64,000 bases of DNA from Rhodoferax sp. (GCF_025354435.1 NZ_JANXMU010000058.1:30531-94530); one strand, 5' to 3'. Shown: positions 37,193-47,058, counted from the first letter of the stretch. The notes: a model not told the origin generated them from the sequence alone. Numbers and translations: made by a program.

Positions 37193-39844
37193 TTGAGCGC
37201 CAAAGCCCCTCCCCCGTCCACTGCTCTGCCCACCGACGCGCCCGCTGCCGCCCACACGCCCATGGTGGCCCAGTACCTGGCCATCAAAGCCGAGCACCCC
37301 GACACGCTGGTCTTCTACCGCATGGGCGATTTCTACGAGCTGTTTTTCAGCGATGCCGAAAAGGCCACCGCCCTGCTCGACATTACCCTGACCAAGCGCG
37401 GCCACACGGCGGGCGTGCCGATTCCCATGTGCGGCGTGCCCTTCCATGCCATGGAGGGCTATCTGGCCAAGCTGATCAAGCTGGGCGAGTCGGTGGCGAT
37501 TTGCGAGCAGGTGGGCGAGGTCACGGGCAAGGGCCCGGTGGAGCGCAAAGTGGTGCGGGTGGTGACCCCCGGCACGCTCACCGATGCCGAGCTGCTGTCC
37601 GACAAGACCGAATCCGTGCTGCTGGCCATCCACCAGGGGCCGCACAACACCTGCGGCCTGGCCTGGCTGAGCGTGACCCGCGCCGAAATCCACCTGGCCG
37701 AGTGCCCCAGCGACGAACTCGAAGCCTGGGTCACCCGTATCGCCCCCAGCGAACTGCTGCACAGCGCGGATGCCAGTGCCAGCCTGGAGCAGCGCATCCA
37801 GGCCCTGAAGCGCGCCACCGCACCGGGCACGGCACTGTCCACCACCGCCCGCCCGGCCTGGCAGTTTGATGCAGGCTTGGGCCAGCGCAAGCTGCTAGAG
37901 CAACTGCACGCCGCCACCCTGGCCGCTTGGCAGGCGGACGACCTGCCCCAGGCCCATGCGGCCGCCGCTGCCCTGCTGAACTTTGCCGAGCATACCCAGG
38001 GCCGCGCCCTGTCGCACGTGCAATCCATCCGCGTGCAAAAAGGCGATGCCAGCATCCACCTGCCGCTGAGCACCCGGCGCAACCTGGAGCTAACGCAAAC
38101 CCTGCGCGGCGAGGACAAGCCCACGCTGTTCTCGCTGCTCGACACCTGCAGCACCAGCATGGGCAGCCGCGCCCTAAAACGCTGGCTGCTGGAACCCCAG
38201 CGCGACCGCAGCGAAGCTACTCTGCGCCTGCAGGCCATTGCCACCCTGCGCGAAGCCGGGCAGGGCCAGCGCCTGCGCGAACAGCTCAAGGGCAGCGGCG
38301 ACGTGGAACGCATCAGCGCCCGCATCGCGCTGCGCCAAGTGCGCCCGCGTGAGCTGGTAGCCCTGCAGTACACGCTACAAAAAGCAGAGCTACTAGTGCA
38401 GGCAGTACCTGCGCAATCAGCACTTTTGGTTCAAATTTCTGCGGCCCTGCACCCGCCAGAAGGCTGTGCCGCTCTATTGCAAAGCGCCATCCTGGACGAG
38501 CCCGCCGCCCTGGTGCGGGACGGCGGCGTGATCAACCGCGGCTTCGATGCCGAGCTAGACGAGTTGCGCGACATCCAGACCAACTGCGACGCGTTTTTGT
38601 TGGACCTGGAAACCCGCGAAAAAGCCCGTACCGGCATTGCCAACCTGCGCGTGCAGTTCAACAAGGTGCACGGCTTCTACATCGAAGTCACCCAGGGCCA
38701 GATCGACAAGGTGCCCGCCGACTACCGCCGCCGCCAGACGCTGAAGAACGCCGAGCGCTTCATCACCCCCGAGCTCAAAGCCTTTGAAGACAAGGCCCTG
38801 AGCGCCCAGGAGCGCGCCTTGGCCCGCGAGAAATGGCTGTTTGAGCAGGTACTGGATGCCTTGCAGGCCTTTGTGCCGCGCCTGGGCCAACTGGCCTACG
38901 CCCTGGCCGCGCTGGACGTGCTGTGCACCCTGGCCGAGCGCTCGCTCACGCTGAACTGGTGCGCCCCGGTGTTCGTGAAAGAGCCCTGCATCGCCATTGC
39001 AGGGGGCCGCCACCCGGTGGTAGAAGCCCGCCTGGCCGAAACCAGCAACGCCAGCTTCATCGCCAACGACACCGCCCTGGGCCACCGCCAGCGCATGCAA
39101 ATCATCACCGGCCCCAACATGGGCGGTAAATCGACCTACATGCGCCAGGTGGCCACCATCGTGCTGCTGGCCAGCATGGGCAGCTATGTGCCCGCCAGTA
39201 CCTGCCGCCTGGGCCCTATCGATGCCATCCACACCCGCATCGGCGCGGCCGACGACCTGGCCAACGCGCAATCCACCTTCATGGTGGAGATGACCGAGGC
39301 CGCGCAAATCCTGCACAGCGCCACATCCCATAGCCTGGTGCTGATGGACGAAATTGGCCGCGGCACCTCCACCTTCGACGGCCTGGCGCTGGCCAGCGGC
39401 ATTGCCGCTCATTTGCACGACAAAACCCAGGCCTTCTGCCTGTTTGCCACCCACTATTTCGAGCTCACCGAGTTCCCGGCCCAGCACCATGGCGCGGTGA
39501 ACATGCACGTCAGCGCGGCCGAGTCGGGCCGCGACATTGTGTTTCTGCACGAGCTGCAGCCCGGCCCCGCCAGTCGCAGCTACGGCATCCAGGTGGCCCG
39601 GCTGGCCGGCATGCCCGCCGCCGTGCTGAACCATGCCCGCCACACGCTGGCCGCGCTGGAAGACCATGCGCTGGGGAACCAGGCGCAGGTGGATTTGTTT
39701 GCGCCGCCGCCCCAAAAGCCCGACGACGGACCCAGCGCTTTAGAATCAGCGCTAGCCGCCATCCAGCCGGATGCCCTGTCTCCACGCGAAGCGCTGGAGG
39801 CCTTGTACAGCCTGAAGAAACTCAGCCTGGGCGCATCGGCCTAA
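37193..39844 (+). CDS. mutS: DNA mismatch repair protein MutS
   Basis: About 883 aa, full length. The mismatch-binding Phe-x-Glu lies in [14 protein letters not shown], Walker A in [15 protein letters not shown], Walker B in [16 protein letters not shown], and the signature/ATPase region in THYFELTEF. The C-terminal tail [15 protein letters not shown] is present. The start is uncertain: TTG at 37193 gives a normal length, an ATG at 37262 would lose 23 residues, and the frame is open back to 37118. Residues 397-416, in the core/lever region, are encoded by a copy of the dispersed palindromic repeat with no clear gain of length. A natural defect here would give a mutator strain, which matters for the stop codons noted in other genes. 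Confidence 0.95.
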   Translation: MSAKAPPPSTALPTDAPAAAHTPMVAQYLAIKAEHPDTLVFYRMGDFYELFFSDAEKATALLDITLTKRGHTAGVPIPMCGVPFHAMEGYLAKLIKLGESVAICEQVGEVTGKGPVERKVVRVVTPGTLTDAELLSDKTESVLLAIHQGPHNTCGLAWLSVTRAEIHLAECPSDELEAWVTRIAPSELLHSADASASLEQRIQALKRATAPGTALSTTARPAWQFDAGLGQRKLLEQLHAATLAAWQADDLPQAHAAAAALLNFAEHTQGRALSHVQSIRVQKGDASIHLPLSTRRNLELTQTLRGEDKPTLFSLLDTCSTSMGSRALKRWLLEPQRDRSEATLRLQAIATLREAGQGQRLREQLKGSGDVERISARIALRQVRPRELVALQYTLQKAELLVQAVPAQSALLVQISAALHPPEGCAALLQSAILDEPAALVRDGGVINRGFDAELDELRDIQTNCDAFLLDLETREKARTGIANLRVQFNKVHGFYIEVTQGQIDKVPADYRRRQTLKNAERFITPELKAFEDKALSAQERALAREKWLFEQVLDALQAFVPRLGQLAYALAALDVLCTLAERSLTLNWCAPVFVKEPCIAIAGGRHPVVEARLAETSNASFIANDTALGHRQRMQIITGPNMGGKSTYMRQVATIVLLASMGSYVPASTCRLGPIDAIHTRIGAADDLANAQSTFMVEMTEAAQILHSATSHSLVLMDEIGRGTSTFDGLALASGIAAHLHDKTQAFCLFATHYFELTEFPAQHHGAVNMHVSAAESGRDIVFLHELQPGPASRSYGIQVARLAGMPAAVLNHARHTLAALEDHALGNQAQVDLFAPPPQKPDDGPSALESALAAIQPDALSPREALEALYSLKKLSLGASA
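38381..38438 (+). repeat. Dispersed palindromic repeat, family A (inside mutS)
   Basis: AGAGCTACTAGTGCAGGCAG, then TACCTGCGCAATCAGCAC and an AT-rich tail. It is in the sense direction and encodes [17 protein letters not shown]. The first arm matches the DUF748 copy (GCTACTAGTGCAGG); the second arm is more diverged. Confidence 0.65.
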
Positions 39845-39873
39845 CCCCATTTCAGCTTCTTACCCGTACCACC

Positions 39874-40701
39874 ATGACCTACTGCGTCGCCATCAAACTC
39901 AATGCCGGGCTGGTTTTCCTGTCCGATTCGCGCACCAACGCCGGGCTGGACCAGATCAGTACCTTTCGCAAGATGATCGTCTACGAAAAGCCGCAAGACC
40001 GCTTCATGGTGCTGCTGTCGGCGGGCAACCTGAGCATTTCGCAGGCCATTCGCGAGATCTTGCAGATCGAGCAGCTCAAAGACAGCGACGACAGCGAACC
40101 CATCACCATCTGGAACGCCAAGAGCATGTTCGACGCGGCCCGGGTGCTGGGCGCGGCCGTGCGCCATGTGTACGACCGCGACGCGGTGTCGCTGCGACAG
40201 GCGGGCGTGGAATTCAATGTGTCGTTGATTTTTGGCGGCCAGATCAAGGGCGAGGGCATGCGCCTGTTCCAGGTGTATTCGGCCGGTAACTTCATCGAAG
40301 CCACGCCCGAAACCCCGTACTTCCAGGTCGGCGAATCCAAGTATGGCAAGCCCGTGCTGGACCGCGTGATCACCCCCACCACCCCGCTGGACGAAGCCGC
40401 CAAGTGCGCGCTGGTGTCGATGGACTCCACCCTCAAGTCCAACCTGTCCGTCGGCCTGCCGCTGGACCTGGTGGTGTACGAGGCCGACACCTTCCAGACC
40501 GACAAGGTGGTCTGTATTGACGAAAACAACCCCTACATGAAGATGTTGCACAGCAGCTGGGGCCACAAGCTGCGCGAGGTGTTCGACAGCATCGAAGACC
40601 CGATGTGGAACGGCGAGCAAACCGAGATTCCGCTGATGGTCGAATCCGCCCGGGGCAAGCCGCTGCGCAAGATCACCACCCCGCAAGAGCGCTTGATTTA
40701 G
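39874..40701 (+). CDS. Anbu, bacterial proteasome-related peptidase
   Basis: A 275-aa member of the Anbu (ancestral beta subunit) family of Ntn-hydrolases related to 20S proteasome and HslV subunits. The N-terminus MTYCVAIKLNAG becomes Thr1 after Met removal. In mature numbering Asp17 (LSDSRT) and Lys32 (TFRKMI) match the proteasome catalytic set. Anbu forms helical or ring oligomers, and its substrates are unknown. Its frequent partners (transglutaminase-like, alpha-E and ATP-grasp genes) are absent here. It follows mutS by 29 bp. Confidence 0.93.
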   Translation: MTYCVAIKLNAGLVFLSDSRTNAGLDQISTFRKMIVYEKPQDRFMVLLSAGNLSISQAIREILQIEQLKDSDDSEPITIWNAKSMFDAARVLGAAVRHVYDRDAVSLRQAGVEFNVSLIFGGQIKGEGMRLFQVYSAGNFIEATPETPYFQVGESKYGKPVLDRVITPTTPLDEAAKCALVSMDSTLKSNLSVGLPLDLVVYEADTFQTDKVVCIDENNPYMKMLHSSWGHKLREVFDSIEDPMWNGEQTEIPLMVESARGKPLRKITTPQERLI

Positions 40702-40746
40702 CGCTGCGCGCATACGCGACTCTCTGTGGCGGGCAAAAGTCACAGA

Positions 40747-41610
40747 ATGCCGTTTATGTTGCCTTTGCCCCCCATCGTCTTTACCCACGCCAATAGCTTT
40801 CCCGCCGCCACCTACAGCGGACTGTTCGCCAGCCTGCGCGCGCGCGGCTTCGCGGTAGAGGCCATCGACCAGCTCGGGCATGACCCGCAGTACCCAGTCA
40901 CCAACAACTGGCCGCACCTGGTGCAGCAACTGGCCGACTTTGCCGCCGAGGCAGTGGCGCGGCAGAGCCAACCTGCGTTTCTGGTCGGGCATTCGCTGGG
41001 TGGATTTTTGAGCCTGATGGTGGCCGCCCGCCACCCGGAGCTGGCCTGCGGCGTGCTGCTGCTGGACGCACCCATCGTCGGCGGCTGGCGCGCCACCACA
41101 CTGGGGGCCTTCAAGCGGGCCAAGATGGTGGAAGTGGTGTCGCCCGGCAAAATCAGCCGCACCCGCCGCCAACACTGGGCCGACCAGAGCGCGGCACTGG
41201 CGCACTTCCAGGGCAAAAAAGCCTTTGCCCGCTGGGAGCCGCAGGTACTGCAGGACTACATTACTTACGGCACCCGCGACGAGGACGGCCAGCGGGTTCT
41301 GGGCTTCGACCGTGCGGTGGAAACCGCCATCTACAACTGCTTTCCCGACAACTTGGAGGGCCTGCTGCGCCGCCGCCCGTTGAAATGCCCGGTGGCCTTC
41401 ATCGGCGGCACACATTCGGCCGAGATGCGCCAGATCGGCATGGGCCTGACCACCAAAATCACCAAGGGCCGCACCATGATGCTGGACGGCAGCCACCTGT
41501 TCCCCATGGAAAAACCGCTGGCCACGGCGGCGGCGATCGAGGCGGCCCTACTGAATATTGGGAATATCAGCGCGCCAGCAGCGGCCCCAGAGCCTGCAGA
41601 CCGTCAATAA
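40747..41610 (+). CDS. Alpha/beta hydrolase
   Basis: A 287-aa alpha/beta-fold hydrolase. The nucleophile Ser lies in LVGHSLGGFLSL, the oxyanion region in FTHANSFPAATY, and the C-terminal His in MLDGSHLFPME. It is of the esterase/lipase-like type seen beside Anbu and mutS in related bacteria. Substrate unknown. The start is the ATG giving MPFMLPLPPIVFTHAN. Its end overlaps the convergent HAD phosphatase gene by 44 bp. Confidence 0.88.
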   Translation: MPFMLPLPPIVFTHANSFPAATYSGLFASLRARGFAVEAIDQLGHDPQYPVTNNWPHLVQQLADFAAEAVARQSQPAFLVGHSLGGFLSLMVAARHPELACGVLLLDAPIVGGWRATTLGAFKRAKMVEVVSPGKISRTRRQHWADQSAALAHFQGKKAFARWEPQVLQDYITYGTRDEDGQRVLGFDRAVETAIYNCFPDNLEGLLRRRPLKCPVAFIGGTHSAEMRQIGMGLTTKITKGRTMMLDGSHLFPMEKPLATAAAIEAALLNIGNISAPAAAPEPADRQ

Positions 41611-42217
41611 ACGTCACCCGTTCGGCCACGTCCGCCGCCAGACCCTCTTGCGGGTGCAGGCTGAACACCTGCATGCCCGCAGCCAAACCGGCCAACAGGC
41701 CCGGCAGGCTGTCTTCCACTACCGCGCAGTGGGCCGGGGCCACGCCCAGGGCTTGCGCGGCGTGCAGGAACAGGCCGGGGTCCGGCTTGAAATGGCCGAC
41801 CTCGTAGGCGCAAAAAATGCGTTCACCCAGCAGATGGTGCAAGCCGGTCAGGCCCAGGGTCAGCTCGACCTTTTCGCGCGGGCCGTTGGTGGCGACGCAA
41901 AAAGGGATCTGCAGGCTTTGCAGCAAGGCCAGCGCGCCTGGCAAAGGCTGCAGGTCCTGGCGAAAGCGGATTTCGGACTGCTCGCGTACCTGGGCCGTCA
42001 GTGCGGCTTCAAAACCTGGTGCCTGGGCAGGCAACTGGGCCGTAATCCAGGCTATGCAGTCAGCCATACGCGCGCCGCGAAACCGCTGGTGGGCTTCGGC
42101 GCGGCTGACCTGCACGCCATGGGCCACGGCCAGCGCGTGCAGCACGTCCATGCCCGGCTCCTCGCTGTCTACCAACGTGCTGTCGGCATCGAAAATGACG
42201 GCCTGGATGGCAGCCAT
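41567..42217 (-). CDS. HAD-family phosphatase (phosphoglycolate/beta-phosphoglucomutase-like)
   Basis: A 216-aa HAD hydrolase, subfamily IA. Motif I is VIFDADSTLVDSE (Ser where Gly is usual), motif II VATNGPREKV, motif III with Lys in GHFKPDPGLF and motif IV VVEDSLPG. It acts on a small sugar phosphate or related metabolite. Its ATG overlaps the uppP stop (TGATG), so it is translated with uppP. Confidence 0.9.
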   Translation of the reverse strand: MAAIQAVIFDADSTLVDSEEPGMDVLHALAVAHGVQVSRAEAHQRFRGARMADCIAWITAQLPAQAPGFEAALTAQVREQSEIRFRQDLQPLPGALALLQSLQIPFCVATNGPREKVELTLGLTGLHHLLGERIFCAYEVGHFKPDPGLFLHAAQALGVAPAHCAVVEDSLPGLLAGLAAGMQVFSLHPQEGLAADVAERVTFIDGLQALGPLLAR

Positions 42218-43041
42218 CAGGCGGCCCAAGTCACCGTGCCCGTCACCCAGGTGGCCAGCACCACCAGGCCAAAGGCGATGCGGTACCAGGCAAACACCAC
42301 GAAATCATGGGTGGAGATGTAGCGCAGCAGCCAGCGGATGCACAGCCACGCGCTCAAGAAGCTGACCACAAAGCCCACGGCAAACAGGGGAAAGTCGGCC
42401 ATGGACAGCAGCGCGCGTTCTTTCCACAGGCTGTAACCTCCGGCGGCGATCAGCGTGGGGATGGCCAGAAAGAAGCTGAAATCGGTGGCCGCCTTGCGCG
42501 ACAGGCCCAGCAGCATGCCGCCGATGATGGTGGAACCGGAACGGCTGGTGCCGGGGATCATGCCCAGGCACTGCACCAGGCCGACCTTGAGGGCATCCAG
42601 GCCGCTCATGTCGTCGATCTCCTGGATGCGTACCACGGGTTTGGCGCGGCGCTCTACCCACCAGATGATCAGGCCGCCGACGATGAAGGCTGTAGCCACC
42701 ACCGGGGCGTTGAACAAATAGGCCTTGATGCTTTTATAGACAAAAAACCCGACCAGGGCCGCAGGCAGAAAGCCGATGGCCACGTTGAACACAAAGCGGC
42801 GCGAGCGGGCGCTGCTGCTAAAGCCACTGATGGCCCCGGCAATCCGCTGCCAGTAGACGATGATCACGGCCAGGATCGCACCGGTCTGGATGGCGATGTC
42901 GAATACCTTGGACTTGTCGTCCGTCATGCCCAAAAGCGAGCCGGTCAAAATCAAATGTCCGGTGCTGGACACCGGTAAAAACTCGGTCAGCCCTTCAACA
43001 ATGCCCATGATGGCGGCTTTGATCAGCAAAATGGTATCCAC
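42217..43041 (-). CDS. uppP: Undecaprenyl-diphosphatase (bacitracin resistance type)
   Basis: A 274-aa membrane phosphatase that recycles undecaprenyl diphosphate for cell-wall and polysaccharide synthesis. The BacA/UppP motifs are present: [20 protein letters not shown] and [17 protein letters not shown]. The start is the GTG giving (M)[12 protein letters not shown], 5 nt after a GGGAG ribosome site. Earlier TTG/GTG codons in frame are less well placed. Confidence 0.96.
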   Translation of the reverse strand: MDTILLIKAAIMGIVEGLTEFLPVSSTGHLILTGSLLGMTDDKSKVFDIAIQTGAILAVIIVYWQRIAGAISGFSSSARSRRFVFNVAIGFLPAALVGFFVYKSIKAYLFNAPVVATAFIVGGLIIWWVERRAKPVVRIQEIDDMSGLDALKVGLVQCLGMIPGTSRSGSTIIGGMLLGLSRKAATDFSFFLAIPTLIAAGGYSLWKERALLSMADFPLFAVGFVVSFLSAWLCIRWLLRYISTHDFVVFAWYRIAFGLVVLATWVTGTVTWAA

Positions 43042-43072
43042 ACGCACTCCCAAAAATAAGATGGGACGATTA

Positions 43073-43717
43073 TCACTGGGCGGCCAACCGCGCCCGCAAA
43101 GCCCTCACCGCACTGTCCACGGTTGTCAACACCGGCAAACCCGTAGCCGCCTCGCAGGCCGCCCGTGCCCGGGCCAGGCTGAACTGGGCCAGGGCGATGC
43201 GGGTGCAGCCCCGGGCTTGCAGTGCCCGCGCCTGTGCGGCCACCAGGGCATCGTGGCGTGCACCGTCGCCCCGGTTCAAGGCCTCCAGCGCGCCCTCGGC
43301 CAGCGCCAGCTCCAACCGCTGGCCGGGCGGAAATTCGGCAGGCATGGACTGCAGCGTCGGGCCAAAGCTGGCGATCAGGCCCAGCGTACCGCCCTGCCCT
43401 AAGGCCTCGGCCACCATGGCCTCATTGGGTTTGAGCACCGGTACCTGCGGATGCGCCCGCGCTACCGCCTCGATACAGGGCCCAAAGGCCGAGCAGGTGA
43501 ACAAAATCCCCTCGGCCCCGGTGTCCACCGCGTACTGCGCCAGCTGGGCAAAGCGCTGGTGCATGGCCGCATCCAGCCCCCGCCCACCGCGCGCCAGGTC
43601 GGCCGACAGGCTGTCGTCCAGCAGGTTCACTACCTGCGCCTGAGGCCACAGTTCCGTAAAGGCGCGGTTGATGGGCTCCACCGAATGGGCCAGAGCGTGG
43701 ATGAGGGCGATACGCAT
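43073..43717 (-). CDS. Aspartate/glutamate racemase-family protein
   Basis: A 214-aa protein of the Asp/Glu/hydantoin racemase superfamily. The first catalytic region carries Cys75 and Cys81 ([10 protein letters not shown]). The second region reads [12 protein letters not shown], with no Cys where two-base racemases have one. It may therefore be a decarboxylase- or isomerase-like member rather than a true racemase. It starts at the end of the binding-protein gene (43720) and follows an aminotransferase, so an amino-acid or keto-acid role is likely. Confidence 0.8.
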   Translation of the reverse strand: MRIALIHALAHSVEPINRAFTELWPQAQVVNLLDDSLSADLARGGRGLDAAMHQRFAQLAQYAVDTGAEGILFTCSAFGPCIEAVARAHPQVPVLKPNEAMVAEALGQGGTLGLIASFGPTLQSMPAEFPPGQRLELALAEGALEALNRGDGARHDALVAAQARALQARGCTRIALAQFSLARARAACEAATGLPVLTTVDSAVRALRARLAAQ

Positions 43718-43719
43718 GT

Positions 43720-44619
43720 TCAGATGCCTTTGGAGGACGGGTTGGCAAACGCCTCCCGCGTCTCGGCGTTCAGCGGGTAGTGGATGTTGGCGTTTTTGGG
43801 CGGAATCGGCGACATGAACCATTGGGTGTAGAGCTTTTCCATCTCGCCCGACTTCATCATGCCGCCCACCACGCGGTCCACCAGCGCCTTGAGCTGCGGG
43901 TCGTCCTTGCGGTACATGAGCGACTGGTTTTCGGTGCGCAGCGACTCGCCTACGATGGCAAAGTCTTTCGGGTTCTTGGCGTTGGCGATCTGCCCGGCCA
44001 GCAGGATGTCGTCCAGTACAAAGGCAGCGGCGCGGCCCGTATCGAGCATCAGAAAAGACTCGGAATGGTCCTTGGCACCGATGTTGGTGATGTCCAGGTT
44101 CTTGGCCTTGTCGGCTTCTTTCAGCAGGCGGAACGAGGTGGTGCCCGCCGTGGTCACCACCGTCTTGCCCTGCAGGTCGGCAATGCTCTTGATGCCCGCG
44201 TTGGCCTTCACCGCCATGCGCACGTTGTAGCGGAAGATGTCCGGCGAAAACGCCACCTGCTTTTGCCGCTCGACCAGATTGGTAGTGCTGCCGCATTCAA
44301 TGTCCACCGTGCCGTTCATTACCAGTGGGATGCGGTTGCTGGACGTGACCGGCTGCCAGCGGATCTCGACGTTTTGCAGCTTGGCCTCGGCCTTGATCGC
44401 GTCCACGATCTTCATGCAGATGTCGATGCTGTAGCCCAGCGGCTTGGCACCACCGTCCACGTATGAAAAGCCGAACGAGGCTTCGCGGTGGCCCAGGGTG
44501 ATAGCCCCCGTGTCTTTGACCTTCTTGATCGTGTCGTTGGCCTCCTGGGCCAGGGCGGGCAGGCCGATGCAGAGCAGCAGGACGGCAGAAAACAGGCGTG
44601 AGGGGGCACAAGCTTACAT
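43720..44619 (-). pseudogene. Amino-acid ABC transporter binding protein (GltI-like) with TAA as second codon
   Basis: The mature part of a glutamate/aspartate-type binding protein is intact: KKVKDTGAITLGHREASFGF, GYSIDICMKIVDAIKAE, and a full type II fold to the C-terminus. Upstream in the same frame a signal peptide is readable (RLFSAVLLLCIGLPALAQ). The only start with a good ribosome site (TAGGAG, 7 nt before ATG at 44619) is followed at once by TAA. A single change from CAA to TAA would explain it. An alternative TTG start at 44624 is in another frame. No other start before the signal peptide is seen, so the product would lack its export signal. Confidence 0.75.
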
Positions 44620-44664
44620 GGCAAAACTCCTAGGGGGTGAAAGGAAACGAAAGGGGAAAGGGGT

Positions 44665-45999
44665 TCAGCGCGGCAGGCTGGCCACCGCCGCGTCGATGGA
44701 AGCCGCCAAGGTGCTGGCGATCTCGGTCAAATCGGCATGCGTGGCGATGAAGGGCGGGGCCAGCAGCACGTGGTCGCCGGCCTGGCCGTCCACCGTGCCA
44801 CCCATGGGGTAACACAGCAGGCCGCGCGCCATGGCTTCCTTTTTGATGCGGGCGTGCAGCTTGTGGCGGGGGTCGAAGGGGGTCTTGCGGGCCCGGTCGG
44901 CCACCAGCTCGATGCCCCAAAAGAAGCCCTGGCCGCGGATATCGCCTACCCAGGGACTTTGGCCCATGTTTTCATGCAGTAGCGCCGACAACACCTGGGC
45001 ATCGCGCTGTACTTTTTGTAGCAAACCATCGCGCTGGATCACGCGCTGCACTGCCAGCGCCGCCGCGCAGGCAACCGGGTGGCCCAGGTAGGTGTGGCCG
45101 TGCTGGAAGAAGCCGCTGCCAGCCCCCATGGCCTGGGTGATCTTGCGTTGCACCAGTACCGCGCCGACGGGCTGGTAGCCGCCGCCCAGGCCCTTGGCGA
45201 TGGTCAACAGGTCTGGCACCACCCCCTCTTGCTCGCAGGCGTACAGCGTGCCGGTGCGGCCCATGCCGCACATCACCTCGTCCAGGATCAACAGCACGCC
45301 GTACTTGTCGCACACGGCGCGCACCGCCTGGAAGTAGCCGGGCACGGGCGTCAGCACCCCGGCAGTCGCCCCGCCCACGGTTTCGGCCACGAAGGCAATC
45401 ACCGTGTCCGGCCCCTGGGCGAGGATGGCCGCTTCCAGTTCGGCGGCCAGGCGCAGGCCGTAGGCAGCGGGGGTCTCGCCCTCCCGCATCTCGCGGTACG
45501 GGTAGCAGGGGGCGACGTGGGTGGCGGGCACCAGCAGCGGCGCAAACGGTGCGCGCCGCCAGGCGTTGCCGCCCACGGCCAAGGCCCCCAGGGTGTTGCC
45601 GTGGTAGCTCTGGCGGCGGGCGATGAAGTGGCTGCGCTGGGGCTGGCCGATCTCTACAAAGTACTGCCGCGCCATCTTCAGCGCAGACTCCACCGACTCC
45701 GAGCCGCCGCTGACCAGGTACACCTGGTCCATGCCCTCGGGCGCGTGCTGCACCAGGTGGTCGGCCAGTTCCTCGGCCACCTGGCTGGTGAAAAAGCTGG
45801 TGTGGGCGTACGCCAACTGGTCGATCTGCGCGTGCATGGCCGCCAGCACGTCGGGGTGGCCATGGCCCAGGCAGGACACGGCGGCACCGCCGGAGGCGTC
45901 CAGGTAGGTGCGCCCTGCCGCGTCACGGATGCGCATGCCCTGGGCCGATATGGCGACGGGCGGGGTGTGGTGCAGGTGGCGGTGGAAGACGTGGGTCAT
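44665..45999 (-). CDS. Class III (omega-amino acid type) aminotransferase
   Basis: A 444-aa PLP-dependent class III aminotransferase. The PLP Lys269 lies in DLLTIAKGLGGGYQP and Asp240 in LLILDEVMCGMGRTG. SGGSESVESALKMARQY and RRQSYHGNTLGALAV bind the phosphate. It likely converts an omega-amino or beta-amino acid to the aldehyde or keto acid. It heads a run with a broken amino-acid binding protein and a racemase-family gene and is divergent from an RpiR regulator. Confidence 0.93.
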   Translation of the reverse strand: MTHVFHRHLHHTPPVAISAQGMRIRDAAGRTYLDASGGAAVSCLGHGHPDVLAAMHAQIDQLAYAHTSFFTSQVAEELADHLVQHAPEGMDQVYLVSGGSESVESALKMARQYFVEIGQPQRSHFIARRQSYHGNTLGALAVGGNAWRRAPFAPLLVPATHVAPCYPYREMREGETPAAYGLRLAAELEAAILAQGPDTVIAFVAETVGGATAGVLTPVPGYFQAVRAVCDKYGVLLILDEVMCGMGRTGTLYACEQEGVVPDLLTIAKGLGGGYQPVGAVLVQRKITQAMGAGSGFFQHGHTYLGHPVACAAALAVQRVIQRDGLLQKVQRDAQVLSALLHENMGQSPWVGDIRGQGFFWGIELVADRARKTPFDPRHKLHARIKKEAMARGLLCYPMGGTVDGQAGDHVLLAPPFIATHADLTEIASTLAASIDAAVASLPR

Positions 46000-46107
46000 G
46001 GCGAGTGGTCTAGGTGTTGCGTTAATTAATTTAATGGAACAAATATACCAAAATTAAAATGAAATGCAACATACGATTCACAAATCAAAGCACGTAACAT
46101 CTGTTCC
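46000..46107. promoter_or_regulatory. Divergent promoter region of aminotransferase and RpiR genes
   Basis: AT-rich 108-bp gap. GGAACA at 46036-46041 and TGTTCC at 46102-46107 form a widely spaced inverted pair that could be regulator half-sites. Nothing firmer can be said. Confidence 0.35.
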
Positions 46108-46986
46108 ATGAACGCCAGTGACCTGATCCGAGAACGCTTTTCCACCCTCAGCCCCGGCCTGCAACGCGCAGGCAAGTACGCGCTGGACCACCCGAACGAG
46201 ATCGTCACCGTGTCGATGCGCAGCATCGCCGTGCGGGCCGAGGTGCCACCGGCCACGCTGGTGCGCTTTGCGCAGACGCTGGGTTTTGCAGGCTGGCCGC
46301 AGCTGAAGGAGGCGTTTGCGCTGGAGCTGGGTCTGGCGCCCGAGCAGTACGGCCAGCGGGCCCAGAGCCTGATCGCCCGCAGCAGCAAATCGGGCGGCGA
46401 CACAGCGCTGCAAGACGAGCTGTTTGCGGTACAGGCGCACAACCTGCAGTTCACCAAAACCCACAACGGCGAGGCCCTGGGCCGGGCCGCCGCACTGCTG
46501 GTGGGCGCGCCGCAGCTGCATGTGGCGGGCTTTCGGGCCAGCTATGCGCTGGCTTTCCACCTGGCCTATGGGCTGCGGCTGTTCCGGCCGTCGGTGCAGT
46601 TGCTGGACGGCCATGCAGGCGGACTGGAGATGCAGTTGCGCGCCCTGCAGCCGGTAGACACGGTGCTGGTGGTGGGCTTTGCGCCTTATTCGCGCGAGGC
46701 CGAGGTGGTGGCGCAGGCCGCCCGCCAGCGCGGCTGCAAGCTGGTGGCCATCACCGACAGCACGGCTTCGCCGCTGTCGCTGCTGGCCGACGAGACGCTG
46801 CTGTTCTCGGTACACAGCCCGTCTTTCTTTCCATCCACCGCCGCCGGGATGGCGCTGGTGGAGGCCCTGCTGGAGTTGGTAGTAGCGCAGTCGGGCAGCG
46901 CAGTGGTGGGGCGCATCGCTGCGGCAGAAAACCAGCTATTTACGTCCGGTGCGTACCTGCAAAAGCCTGCAGCACGGGCGCCTTGA
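46108..46986 (+). CDS. MurR/RpiR-family transcriptional regulator with SIS domain
   Basis: A 292-aa regulator. The N-terminal RpiR helix-turn-helix reads VTVSMRSIAVRAEVPPATLV with RFAQTLGFAGWPQLK, and the C-terminal SIS domain holds VVGFAPYSREAEVVAQAA and ITDSTASPLSLLAD. It is divergent from the aminotransferase gene and likely controls it. Confidence 0.93.
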   Translation: MNASDLIRERFSTLSPGLQRAGKYALDHPNEIVTVSMRSIAVRAEVPPATLVRFAQTLGFAGWPQLKEAFALELGLAPEQYGQRAQSLIARSSKSGGDTALQDELFAVQAHNLQFTKTHNGEALGRAAALLVGAPQLHVAGFRASYALAFHLAYGLRLFRPSVQLLDGHAGGLEMQLRALQPVDTVLVVGFAPYSREAEVVAQAARQRGCKLVAITDSTASPLSLLADETLLFSVHSPSFFPSTAAGMALVEALLELVVAQSGSAVVGRIAAAENQLFTSGAYLQKPAARAP

Positions 46987-46990
46987 AATT

Positions 46991-47042
46991 TAAAAAAAAA
47001 CAGCTGCTAGCGTAAATAGCACCTACGCTAGCAGCTATTTAT
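46991..47042. repeat. Dispersed palindromic repeat, family A, acting as terminator
   Basis: AGCTGCTAGCGTA and its perfect complement TACGCTAGCAGCT form a 13-bp stem around a 9-nt loop (47002-47036). On the minus strand it is followed by nine T residues, giving a textbook terminator for the peptidase gene. On the plus strand ATTTATTT follows. It lies between the convergent RpiR and peptidase genes. Confidence 0.92.
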
Positions 47043-47058
47043 TTAAGAGCAAACCTGT

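Noticed and set aside
39733..39765. Repeat-like AGCGCTTTAGAATCAGCGCT near the end of mutS
   Set aside because: It encodes [11 protein letters not shown], a phrase common in MutS tails of many bacteria, so it is native sequence rather than a repeat copy.
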